Below are positions 11,001 to 18,542 of a stretch of DNA of 64,000 bases, piece after piece. The notes under the pieces were generated by a model. It saw only the letters and a program-made list of their open reading frames with translations. It had not been told where the DNA came from and made no database searches. Origin of the DNA: CAZSDW01 sp964605705 (GTDB lineage Bacteria; Fidelibacterota; UBA2242); NCBI GenBank assembly GCA_964605705.1, contig CAZSDW010000009.1, positions 41,607-105,606 of the forward strand. The letters run 5' to 3'. The translations under genes were made by a program, and so were the position numbers. Numbering within the stretch: the first letter of the stretch is position 1; each line of letters opens with the position of its first letter.

Positions 11001-12004
11001 CGAGTGGCGACTATCGGATTTCGTACCAGTTTTATCCGGTTTATCGTAGTGAAAATATTAAAAATAGTCCGTATGCCCCGGAGTCCATCGATTCTGATAT
11101 TTTTGACGGTATTCAATTATCCTTTACGAATCACTGGTCACTTTATAAAATCGATTCGTTGTCCTTCTGGAACAATACCGAACGGACGCTGCGGTGGTCT
11201 TTTCGGGTGGATAAAGCCGCCCTGCCGAACGGCAAAGTCATCACCGGAATTGCCTATCCGTCCCAATATGAATTACAATTCAGCGCACCGAATGTCGCCC
11301 TCTATGAAACACCTCAATCACTGATTGTCTACACCAATCAAGGTTTACCGGAATTTCTCTGGACACCGCCGAAAAAGACCAATTTCCGGCTCTGGAATAT
11401 AATCGATTCTACAACGGTTCCTTTTGTTTTTACCGGTTCGAAAGAAAATGAAAATGGTATTTACGAACTTAAGCCAAACTGCCTGATCGAAAGTTACATT
11501 CTGAAACCTGATTCCGTTTATCAGTACTCCTGGGTGATGTCATTTTCCACTACCGAACAAGATACTCCGCGATTTCAGGATGGCGATAAACTGACGATCG
11601 AAGTGACTCGCCCTTATCGAAAGGATGATGTTTTTGAATTTACTACCGAGGTGCCAACGACCGATACCGAAGTCGCGAATCTGAGTCTTGACGATATCCA
11701 GGTGGTTCCCAATCCTTATGTTGTTGCCAACATTATGGAAGCGCCATTGCCACCATCGATTACGAGTGGGCGGGGTGAGCGGCGGATAGAATTTCGAAAA
11801 CTTCCCGAAAATGCCAAGGTGCATATCTTTACCGCAAGCGGTGCTCATGTGATTACCCTGAACCAGTCCGGTAATATTCACAACGGAACCCTTGCCTGGA
11901 ATTTGAAAACGAAAGAGAATCTTGATATCGCATATGGAGTATATTTCTACATTGTAGAGTCAAGTGTGGGTAAGAAATCAGGTAAAATAGCCATAATAAA
12001 GTGA
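8081..12004 (+). CDS. Very large exported protein with Asp/Asn-rich Ca-binding-like loops and FlgD-like C-terminus
   Basis: A 1307-residue protein with a signal peptide ending in SIFAQS. Four acidic loops of the DGIDNDGDN / DGVDNDLDG / DGIDNDGDW / DSIDNDNDW type are spread through the chain and resemble calcium-binding repeats. A fibronectin-III-like stretch lies in the middle (PPDKPVVSAAIDDGQVTLYW ... YKIYKASDPDF). The C-terminus (VVPNPYVV ... YGVYFYIVESSVGKKSGKIAIIK) resembles FlgD-Ig/type IX sorting modules but lacks the NPFNP core. It is translationally coupled to the TonB receptor and followed by a PorV-like gene, so it is probably a cell-surface partner of that receptor. I cannot assign an enzymatic activity. 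Confidence 0.72.
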   Translation: MKQKKIRTSIYAMLAVYFSVATVSIFAQSGREYRRTAIHNGNLVRTVFGNWGVIGQPSNKGPRGAWLFDTNGYIGDVSPIVGVEVKYFDQAIDTTIKFHSVVVCPIDRPSTGTEESPTGKQWGFEPVSGYFNENYEKVAMSTDPVSWPSYWPDKQNDPEDSGWPGQWNGFFGKGVTNADQESYFVMDDNNDEEFNFKDNNNVLLPKGGFGVEFKPDSTNMVRNGLGLEVKVRGMQWAQFLAADVIFWLYEISNHSTTNYDKVVFGMLAGTYNGVTGTDDSPQEYNDDYSFFDVQRDLTYTGDYPNNNSRNPKWQGPAGMVGYAFLESPGNPYDGIDNDGDNREDGANPGSNLIFTAPYFQETDFDTIIYDIGDEIVIIDNDFERSVVTITQDTQIVRTRGLTLTIIAGETKLVEGNFLEDGSVNTNVYDGVDNDLDGLIDENYLLHYRQRRVDQDGIVLFDTLNPVAYKDFRSGLGVDDPLIDERRDDGIDNDGDWNPDFDDVGADGKDGTFDYGEGDERATLGEPNFDKTDVDESDQIGLTSFNYFTPANLYPVKDDEKLWDWLQPGYFEVPSSIQNNKPVAGEDGDFIYGSAYFPLPAGKTERFSLALVYGHDIDDLLKNRETVQKIYNSDYRFPQPPDKPVVSAAIDDGQVTLYWDRKSEDSIDPVTKERDFEGYKIYKASDPDFTDAFVVTNVNGVVTGYRPIAQFDKKNGIEGIFEPSSDLYQQAEGFTFNLGSETGLQHTYVDNDVQNGRQYYYAVVAYDHGDVENDIFPSENTKFISVQNDGSVITDVNTIVVRPGPPVAGYKGQNSDRRLAHLAGPATGSIQYSVVDEKALTGHTYRVFFTDTATDSIDNDNDWDPLVDDIGNGLADPDPTANNGIPNVGEPDFDWMDPDEFAPKTSTYSIMDLNGFTETVTLDTSYHALTKMNIEITSMLISPVADPGNYLDVDAHFDFIMRTSKIRIKPSSSLASGDYRISYQFYPVYRSENIKNSPYAPESIDSDIFDGIQLSFTNHWSLYKIDSLSFWNNTERTLRWSFRVDKAALPNGKVITGIAYPSQYELQFSAPNVALYETPQSLIVYTNQGLPEFLWTPPKKTNFRLWNIIDSTTVPFVFTGSKENENGIYELKPNCLIESYILKPDSVYQYSWVMSFSTTEQDTPRFQDGDKLTIEVTRPYRKDDVFEFTTEVPTTDTEVANLSLDDIQVVPNPYVVANIMEAPLPPSITSGRGERRIEFRKLPENAKVHIFTASGAHVITLNQSGNIHNGTLAWNLKTKENLDIAYGVYFYIVESSVGKKSGKIAIIK

Positions 12005-12011
12005 TCCAATT

Positions 12012-13037
12012 ATGAAAAGTTATATCAGACCGATTAGCGCTGTTTTTACTATTATATTGTTTGTCATGTCATTGAAGATAGCTGCTCAGGATAAAGTCGG
12101 AACCTCTGCCGCACAATTTTTAAAAATACCGGTGGGCGGGAAAGCAATTGCCATGGGCGGTGCATACACTGCAATGGGGGATGATCCCAGTTCGATTTTC
12201 TGGAATCCAGGTGCGATTTCCCGTACCGTGAAAAGCCATGTTTATGCATCTCAGACTAACTGGTTGGTGGGTAGCAAACACCAGTGGATTGGTGCGCAGG
12301 TACTGTTTGGTTCGGCAAATGCGATCGGATTTTCGATTAACCTGCTGGATTATGGTGATCGTGAACCGGTGACAACAGTTGAGGAACCCGATGGAACCGG
12401 GGAATATTGGGAAGCCAGTGATATGGCGTTCAGTCTTTCCTACTCCAGAAATGTCACCGATCGATTTTCTATCGGCGGCACCGCAAAGTACATTCAACAG
12501 AAAATCTGGCATTCATCATCTTCACAATATGCGATGGATCTGGGATTGCTGTTTATTACTCAATTCAACGGTCTTCGGATCGGTGCGTCAATGCGCAATT
12601 TTGGGGGTGATCTCCAGATGGGCGGGCAGGATCTTATTCAACAGGTGGATCTTGATCCCGAAGCAGCCGGGAATAATGAGACGATTGTTGCCTACCTGAA
12701 AACCGATAAATGGCCGATGCCATTGATTTTCAGTGTGGGAATTGCAATGCCCATCATTGATCAGAGATATTTTAAGGCAACGGTTGCTGCCGATGCAGTC
12801 CGCCCGACCGATGACAGTGAGACGCTTAACGTCGGTACGGAAATATTAATTTCCAATATTTTAAGTATTCGCGGGGGCTACCAGTCTTTGTTCAGGAAAG
12901 CAACGGAACAGGGATTGACTGCCGGGTTAGGTTTAAAGTTGCCTCTGAAATATGCAGATATTGTGGTGGATTATTCTTTTCAAAACTATGGTAAGTTTGG
13001 CGCTGTTCAAACCTCAGCGTTAAGTATCGGTTTTTAA
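12012..13037 (+). CDS. PorV/PorQ-family outer-membrane beta-barrel protein
   Basis: A 341-residue protein with a signal peptide (to IAAQD) and the family opening AAQFLKIPVGGKAIAMGGAY followed by MGDDPSSIFWNPG, typical of PorV/PorQ (UPF0164) FadL-like barrels. The C-terminus ends in alternating hydrophobic residues and Phe (TSALSIGF), as expected for an outer-membrane barrel. PorV-type proteins shuttle substrates of the type IX secretion system to the surface. Here it sits between two exported proteins with sorting-domain-like ends, 7 bases after the first, so it may serve this locus specifically. No type IX core genes are in the window. Confidence 0.8.
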   Translation: MKSYIRPISAVFTIILFVMSLKIAAQDKVGTSAAQFLKIPVGGKAIAMGGAYTAMGDDPSSIFWNPGAISRTVKSHVYASQTNWLVGSKHQWIGAQVLFGSANAIGFSINLLDYGDREPVTTVEEPDGTGEYWEASDMAFSLSYSRNVTDRFSIGGTAKYIQQKIWHSSSSQYAMDLGLLFITQFNGLRIGASMRNFGGDLQMGGQDLIQQVDLDPEAAGNNETIVAYLKTDKWPMPLIFSVGIAMPIIDQRYFKATVAADAVRPTDDSETLNVGTEILISNILSIRGGYQSLFRKATEQGLTAGLGLKLPLKYADIVVDYSFQNYGKFGAVQTSALSIGF

Positions 13038-13076
13038 TCTTTGAAACGTAAATAAATGTAACTTAAGGAGGTTATA

Positions 13077-15203
13077 ATGAAACGAATTGTGACAATTACA
13101 TTCATCATCCTGTTGATGATTACGGCGATCAATGCGGAGGTTACCGTCAGATTTTGGGCAAACACTGCCGGTGTCCCGGATACTCTGGGACCCAACAGTA
13201 TTGTCCAGATTCGAGGAAATGCCGACGCTAATGATGCCACAATCGACAATCTGTCCGATGGCGTCTATATTGCGTGGGACGCTAATACCACTATGAACCT
13301 GACGAATGTTGCGGGGGATTATTGGTTGGGTGAATGGAATGTGCCGGATAACGCGGTGATCGATTATAAGTTTTTTACCAACACGCATACCTCAATTGCG
13401 CCTGGTGACGACTGGGAGCATCAGGGCTGGGAAGCCAATGTCAGTTGGCCCGGTGGAAACCGTAAATTGGATCTTTCTGGTTTCAGCGGTTCCGATACGA
13501 CGCTGCCACTCCAGTTCGTGAATGGATTCAAGGGTAATATGACTCAGTATGAGGCGCCCTTTACGAGCTATGATTCGACTTTTTCGGTTTTTGTAAGAGT
13601 CAATGTTCAGGGCTGGCAGGAATTTGATCCGGATACCATGGTGGTTGGTGTTCGTGGCTCCAATATGAGTGATTGGGGTCCAACGGGTGAGATTGGCTGG
13701 GATACGACCTGGGTCCTTACAAAAGAAGCCGATCATGCGAATGGCGGTAGCCGGCAATACTCCGGAAAATATTTCTACTCGGGTGCTATTCATGTCCCGA
13801 ATTCGTATGCCGACGCAGGTGTAAAATTCAAATTTGTAGCCCATTATGCCAGCCATAATCTCTATGAGAGCTGGGATGATATGTTCTGGAATACGACACC
13901 GGAATTTGAGATTCCAACAGTCGGTAACGATACGACGATCTATTTTAAATGGTTTGATAATCTGAGACCGGGAGGTTTCGAAGGAAATGATTCCGTGAAT
14001 ATTACATTTTACACAGATTTGGGTAATGCTATTTCAAGTAATGGTTTTGAAATTGGTGATACACTGCTGGTGAAGTACGGTCTGCACAGCTCTGCCGATC
14101 AAGCCTATACGGACACTCTCATTCGTCAGACGGGAACTCAGAATTATTTCACCCAGGCAAAAATGATTTATGTCGATTTCGGGAAACCGCTCTATTATCA
14201 GTATTATATATACAAAGACGGGCAGGAACAACGGGAAGTTTATTTCAACTTTGACTATGAAGGTGATGTCGTCTCTATTGCCGAACGGAGAGCGTACACA
14301 ATAACTGTTTCACCTACGGCAATCATGGATACGGAAGACAGCCGGGAACTGGCGCGACGCATGCCGATTTTCAGAAACAATACGCTTTTATCGCAAAATG
14401 TTGATGTTGCGGTAGAATGTGATATTCGACCGGCAATCTTTCAGATTCTGGCTGGATCAACATTGCGTGATATTCAGAGTAGTTTTACGATTACTCCATT
14501 GATGCTTGAACTCAATCCCGATACTGTTTTTGCGATGGGTGTTTATATAAACGGTCCATTGTCAAATAATGGTGAAAATACCTGGCAGACCTGGGGCGGT
14601 ACCTTGATGAATGATACCAACCGCGTTATGTATGATGACGGAACCCATGGTGATCTGGTTGCCGGCGATTCAATTTTTACAGTGACTTACAGCTTTTCTC
14701 CCGACAGTGGTCATACTGTTGGACAGGAGTTCAAGTTTGGAATTGGTGGCGGCGATAACGAGAGCAGCTATGGATTGAATCATATCGATAATATCGATGA
14801 TTCAGAGGCACAGTCCCGTCTGCGGGCGCAGTGGGGTAGCATTAATCCAAAATTCTACAGCGCCTGGAATTATGATACTCAGGCACCCAGTGGGATTTAT
14901 AAAGAAGATGTCGCCCTGATAAAAGAGTATCGATTAGCTCAGAATTTTCCGAATCCATTCAATCCAATCACGGAGATAAAATTCACGATTCCCCGTTCAG
15001 GCAAAGTCACCCTGTCGATTTACAACATGCTGGGTCAGCAAATTATCAGAGAAGTCTATAATAATCTTCAGATTGGGCAATACACCTATATCTGGAATGG
15101 TCGGGATATGAATGGCAGTCCGGTGGCATCCGGTGTTTATTTTTATGAACTGAATGCCGGAGACCAGTTCCGTGATATCAAGAAAATGGTATTAATGAAA
15201 TAA
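13077..15203 (+). CDS. Exported multi-domain protein with type IX sorting domain, probable starch-binding role
   Basis: A 708-residue protein with an N-terminal signal peptide (to AINAE) and a canonical C-terminal sorting domain (LAQNFPNPFNPITEIKF, then ending in IKKMVLMK). Between them lie at least two similar beta-rich modules (about residues 20-155 and 165-300), each with a 'K-F-F/V' strand, a DxWE/ESWDD acidic turn and a closing aromatic strand, resembling carbohydrate-binding E-set/CBM20-like folds. A third module and an acidic linker follow. No catalytic signature is recognisable. Given its place between the PorV-like gene and a symporter in an amylase locus, a starch-binding surface protein is a reasonable inference. 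A good ribosome-binding site (AAGGAGG) precedes the start. Confidence 0.7.
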   Translation: MKRIVTITFIILLMITAINAEVTVRFWANTAGVPDTLGPNSIVQIRGNADANDATIDNLSDGVYIAWDANTTMNLTNVAGDYWLGEWNVPDNAVIDYKFFTNTHTSIAPGDDWEHQGWEANVSWPGGNRKLDLSGFSGSDTTLPLQFVNGFKGNMTQYEAPFTSYDSTFSVFVRVNVQGWQEFDPDTMVVGVRGSNMSDWGPTGEIGWDTTWVLTKEADHANGGSRQYSGKYFYSGAIHVPNSYADAGVKFKFVAHYASHNLYESWDDMFWNTTPEFEIPTVGNDTTIYFKWFDNLRPGGFEGNDSVNITFYTDLGNAISSNGFEIGDTLLVKYGLHSSADQAYTDTLIRQTGTQNYFTQAKMIYVDFGKPLYYQYYIYKDGQEQREVYFNFDYEGDVVSIAERRAYTITVSPTAIMDTEDSRELARRMPIFRNNTLLSQNVDVAVECDIRPAIFQILAGSTLRDIQSSFTITPLMLELNPDTVFAMGVYINGPLSNNGENTWQTWGGTLMNDTNRVMYDDGTHGDLVAGDSIFTVTYSFSPDSGHTVGQEFKFGIGGGDNESSYGLNHIDNIDDSEAQSRLRAQWGSINPKFYSAWNYDTQAPSGIYKEDVALIKEYRLAQNFPNPFNPITEIKFTIPRSGKVTLSIYNMLGQQIIREVYNNLQIGQYTYIWNGRDMNGSPVASGVYFYELNAGDQFRDIKKMVLMK

Positions 15204-15212
15204 AACCGATGT

Positions 15213-15257
15213 GAATGAGGGTGGAGATTAATTCTCCACTCTCGTTCATTCTGTTTT
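15213..15257 (+). terminator. Rho-independent terminator closing the TonB-PorV-binding-protein unit
   Basis: A 14-bp stem (15213-15226 with 15234-15247, two G-T wobbles) with a 7-nt loop is followed after five bases by a T-run. It separates the exported-protein genes from the symporter gene downstream and explains the 82-base gap. Confidence 0.8.
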
Positions 15258-15285
15258 TGAATATTTTTACAGTAAGGATATACTG

Positions 15286-17106
15286 ATGCACGCTATTGAT
15301 TTTTCGATTGTTATTCTGTATATGGTTGGTCTGGTTGTTGTCGGAATGTGGTTTCAACGGAAAGCCTCCCAGGGTATCGATTCATATTTTTTAGGTAATC
15401 GCGATCTTCCATGGTGGGCGCTGGGTGCTTCGGGTATGTCCTCAAATCTGGATATCAGCGGGACGATGATTATTGTTGCGCTGGTTTATGCTATCGGGGC
15501 GCGGGGATTTTATATTGAAATTCGAGGCGGTGTTACCCTGATAATGGCGTTCCTGATGATTTTCATGGGAAAATGGAATCGCCGGGCGGGTGTCATGACC
15601 CTGGCGGAATGGATGAAGTTTCGTTTTGGTGACGACAAGGAAGGTAAATTAGCCCGCTTTATTACTGCGCTCACATCTTTGATCATGACCGTCGCAATGG
15701 TCACCTATTTTGCAATTGGCGGGGGCAAGTTCCTGGATAAATTTTTAGGTATTCCAAGTCTTTTCGGACTACCATCCGAGTTCTGGGCAGCTGCGGTACT
15801 GATCGCTGTTGCGATGATATATACGGTAGCATCCGGACTATATGGCGTCATCTGGACCGATGTCTTCCAGGGGACTTTGATTTTTATGGCAATTGGCTAC
15901 ATTGTGGTCAAAGCTTTGTCAATTGACCTGCCTGAAGAATTTTTTGTTTCAATGCCGCTTAAAGAAACTGCGGGCGGCGGTTTTCAGAGTTACCTGACTT
16001 CTTACAGAGAATGGACGAATGTAATCCCCCGCTGGAATCTGAACATTGAGTCCAATTCTGTCTATTCCATGTATAATCTTTTCGGTATTGCGATCATGTT
16101 TTACCTGTTCAAGACCGTTATCGAGGGCAGTGGTGGAACCGGTAATTATATGATTCAGCGTTATTTTGCGGCAAAGAGTGATCGTGAAGCCGGATTTCTT
16201 TCGCTGTTCTGGACATTTCTGCTCTCTTTCAGGTGGCCATTCATCGGTGCGATGGCTGTCTGGGGTGTTTCCCTGGCAACGAAAATAACCGATCCTGAAA
16301 TGGTACTGCCTGCCGTGGTAGCGACACTCCCGATCGGAATAAAAGGATTTCTCGTTGCGGGTTTAATGGCAGCCGCCATGTCAACCTTCGATTCGACGGT
16401 TAACGCCGGAGCGGCATACTGGGTGAAGGACATCTATCTGGAACATGTCAATCCCAAAGCTAATCAAAAGCAACAAATGAAACAGAGTTATCTGGCATCT
16501 GTACTGATCGTGGTTCTTGGTCTGGGGCTTATGCTGATAATCAAAAATATCAATGAAATCTGGGGCTGGATAACCATGAGTATCGGTGCTGGTATGATCA
16601 TCCCGCAATTGATCCGCTGGTACTGGTGGCGCCTGAACGGTTATGGCTATGCCATCGGCATGGCAACCGGTACTATTGTCGCGATTATCTGGAAAATTTT
16701 TGCACCGGAAGGCACACCCGAATATATCGCTTTTATCATATCTGCCGGAACTTCTCTGGCAGGGACAATTATCGGCACCCTGCTAACCGAACCTACCGAT
16801 GAAAAAGTGCTAGTAAATTTCTACAAGAAAACGCGACCTTTTGGATTCTGGAAAAATATCCGCAGCAAATTTTCGGCAGACTTTATCGGCAAGATCAATC
16901 GGGAAAACAAACGCGATATCTTTTCCATTTTCTTTGCAGTACCGTGGCAGTGTTGCCTGTTTCTGATGTGGTTGATGTTGTCGATGAAACGCTTTGATAA
17001 TTTTCTGATTTTATTAACGATGACAGTTGTACTGTCAATAATTCTCTATCTATCCTGGTTCCGGCACCTGTCAACAGAGGTCAATATTGAGGGTGATGGA
17101 GATTGA
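15286..17106 (+). CDS. Sodium:solute symporter family (SSF) transporter
   Basis: A 606-residue inner-membrane transporter with about 13-14 hydrophobic helices. The opening DFSIVILYMVGLVVVGMWF, the SYFLGNRDLPWWALGASGMS block near residue 30 and AAAMSTFDSTVNAGAAYWV are typical of the SSS/SLC5 family, which uses the Na+ gradient to import sugars, amino acids or other solutes. The long C-terminal extension after residue 500 (WKNIRSKF ... STEVNIEGDGD) ends with two more helices. Its place between the starch-locus outer-membrane genes and the TrmB regulator suggests uptake of glucose or a malto-oligosaccharide, which is inference. AAGGATA precedes the start. Confidence 0.88.
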   Translation: MHAIDFSIVILYMVGLVVVGMWFQRKASQGIDSYFLGNRDLPWWALGASGMSSNLDISGTMIIVALVYAIGARGFYIEIRGGVTLIMAFLMIFMGKWNRRAGVMTLAEWMKFRFGDDKEGKLARFITALTSLIMTVAMVTYFAIGGGKFLDKFLGIPSLFGLPSEFWAAAVLIAVAMIYTVASGLYGVIWTDVFQGTLIFMAIGYIVVKALSIDLPEEFFVSMPLKETAGGGFQSYLTSYREWTNVIPRWNLNIESNSVYSMYNLFGIAIMFYLFKTVIEGSGGTGNYMIQRYFAAKSDREAGFLSLFWTFLLSFRWPFIGAMAVWGVSLATKITDPEMVLPAVVATLPIGIKGFLVAGLMAAAMSTFDSTVNAGAAYWVKDIYLEHVNPKANQKQQMKQSYLASVLIVVLGLGLMLIIKNINEIWGWITMSIGAGMIIPQLIRWYWWRLNGYGYAIGMATGTIVAIIWKIFAPEGTPEYIAFIISAGTSLAGTIIGTLLTEPTDEKVLVNFYKKTRPFGFWKNIRSKFSADFIGKINRENKRDIFSIFFAVPWQCCLFLMWLMLSMKRFDNFLILLTMTVVLSIILYLSWFRHLSTEVNIEGDGD

Positions 17107-17137
17107 CAGTAGTAGTAAAAGGCAAACGAGAATTGGC

Positions 17138-17437
17138 ATGAGGGGAAGGTTTAAGGAATTAAAAGTATATCAGATGGCTTATGACCTTGCGATGGAAGTT
17201 TTTTATATTTCTAAAAATTTTCCAAAGGAAGAAACTTATTCATTGACTGATCAAATCAGACGTGCTTCGCGATCTGTTTGCAGCAATATTGCTGAAGCAT
17301 ATAGAAAAAGAATATATCCAAAACATTTTGTTTCTAAAATTACTGATGCCGATTCTGAAGCAAGTGAGACAATGGTATGGATAGATTTTTCCAAAGATTG
17401 TAAATATATTTATGAAGATATTCACAATTCTCTTTAA
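17138..17437 (+). CDS. S23 / four-helix-bundle protein (23S rRNA intervening-sequence type), cut short by an in-frame stop
   Basis: The ATG at 17138 gives a product opening RGRFKELKVYQMAYDLAME; a longer in-frame start at 17087 lies inside the symporter gene. Blocks FPKEETYSLTDQIRRASRS and NIAEAYRKRIYPKHFVSK are diagnostic of the S23 family (about 115-125 residues), often found as intervening sequences in 23S rRNA or as isolated genes. The frame meets TAA at 17435-17437, but the same frame continues with EKYSEVGKMLGGMEKHPEKF to a second stop at 17513-17515, exactly the expected family C-terminus. So a nonsense mutation (or sequence error) has removed the last quarter of helix 4. Function of the family is unknown. 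Confidence 0.8.
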   Translation: MRGRFKELKVYQMAYDLAMEVFYISKNFPKEETYSLTDQIRRASRSVCSNIAEAYRKRIYPKHFVSKITDADSEASETMVWIDFSKDCKYIYEDIHNSL

Positions 17438-17581
17438 GAAAAATATAGTGAAGTTGGTAAAATGTTAGGAGGGATGGAAAAACATCCAGAAAAATTCGTC
17501 CCAAATGATCATTAATACAAAATTTTGCGATCCATACTGATAATAATGACAGATATTGCTATTTATATTATTTCATCCTGT

Positions 17582-17620
17582 GCTCCTGCCAACTGCTCCT
17601 GCCGACTGCCCCTGCCAACT
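17582..17620 (+). repeat. Tandem repeat, three 13-bp units
   Basis: Three head-to-tail units: GCTCCTGCCAACT, GCTCCTGCCGACT and GCCCCTGCCAACT, differing by single bases, followed by a partial G-T-T unit. The G+C-rich block stands out in an A+T-rich gap. It lies 67 bases after the original end of the S23-type gene and about 55 bases before the TrmB start. Confidence 0.85.
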
Positions 17621-17675
17621 GTTCACTTTATTAACTGATTACAATATTAAAAGAAGAGAAGAAAAGAGAAGAAAT

Positions 17676-18509
17676 ATGAATGAAATACCTGATGAACTTC
17701 TGGCTAAACTGGTCAAGCTGGGATTCACCAATTATGAAGCACGAACCTATCTGGGATTGCTGAACAATAATCCAGCGACCGGTTATGAAGTCAGTCATCA
17801 GTCCGGTGTTCCCCGGTCAGTGATCTATTCCATCCTGAGAAAACTGGAATCCATGGGAGTCGTCATTTCGATACATGACAAACCCCGCCGTTATATTCCA
17901 CTGGCACCAAAGCAGCTCATGTCATTGCTGGAGTCTGATTTTTCCAAACGGATCGGTTCACTAAAGGACGATTTATTTAGTTATAATGACAAACCGGAGA
18001 GCGAGGGATTTTGGAATATCCGTGGTTATGAGTCATTGATGGAACTGTGTACTTCATTAATTGATGAGGCAAACGTGTCGATTTATCTTTCCGGATGGAA
18101 ACGTGAGATAGACCAGTTAAAAAGACCGCTGCTTTTGGCAAAAAAACGCGGTGTCGATATCACGGTTTTTTCCTTTACGGAAATCGATGAGAAATATGGC
18201 GAAGTTTTTGCCTACGGAATTCCCGAAGAAAAACTTGTGAGTTTCTGGGATCATAAGCTCATTCTGGTCACGGACTCAAAAAACCTGGTCATGGGATCAG
18301 CCAATCAGGATGATGAACAACAGTCGATCTGGACCCAAAACCGGGCAGTTATAACGATCCTGGTCAACTATATCATTCTGGATATCACTCTGTTTGGACA
18401 ACGCAAAAACATGGATGTATCCGGGACAGTCATGAAACTGATGACGGAAAAGGTGGATCATCTGGATCAGCTGATCGAAGAAACAAACCCAAAAAACAGC
18501 GAAAAATAA
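17676..18509 (+). CDS. TrmB-family transcriptional regulator
   Basis: A 277-residue regulator starting at the ATG at 17676, behind a purine-rich stretch (AAGAGAAGAAA). The upstream in-frame extension covers the 13-bp repeats and is rejected. Residues 6-75 are the TrmB winged helix (LVKLGFTNYEARTYLGLL ... RSVIYSILRKLESMGVV). The rest (FWNIRGYESLMELC, IYLSGWKREI, HKLILVTDSKNLVMGSANQ) fits the phospholipase-D-like C-terminal half seen in TrmB-like proteins. TrmB proteins are sugar-responsive repressors or activators of maltose/trehalose and glycolytic genes, best known from archaea. It probably controls this alpha-glucan locus, including the GH13 gene 33 bases downstream. Confidence 0.85.
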   Translation: MNEIPDELLAKLVKLGFTNYEARTYLGLLNNNPATGYEVSHQSGVPRSVIYSILRKLESMGVVISIHDKPRRYIPLAPKQLMSLLESDFSKRIGSLKDDLFSYNDKPESEGFWNIRGYESLMELCTSLIDEANVSIYLSGWKREIDQLKRPLLLAKKRGVDITVFSFTEIDEKYGEVFAYGIPEEKLVSFWDHKLILVTDSKNLVMGSANQDDEQQSIWTQNRAVITILVNYIILDITLFGQRKNMDVSGTVMKLMTEKVDHLDQLIEETNPKNSEK

Positions 18510-18542
18510 ATATTTATTTTCCAGCATAGTACCGAGATATTC

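Noticed and set aside
17556..17675. N-terminal extension of the TrmB regulator by 40 residues
   Set aside because: It would translate the 13-bp repeats and the known TrmB winged helix begins right after the ATG at 17676.
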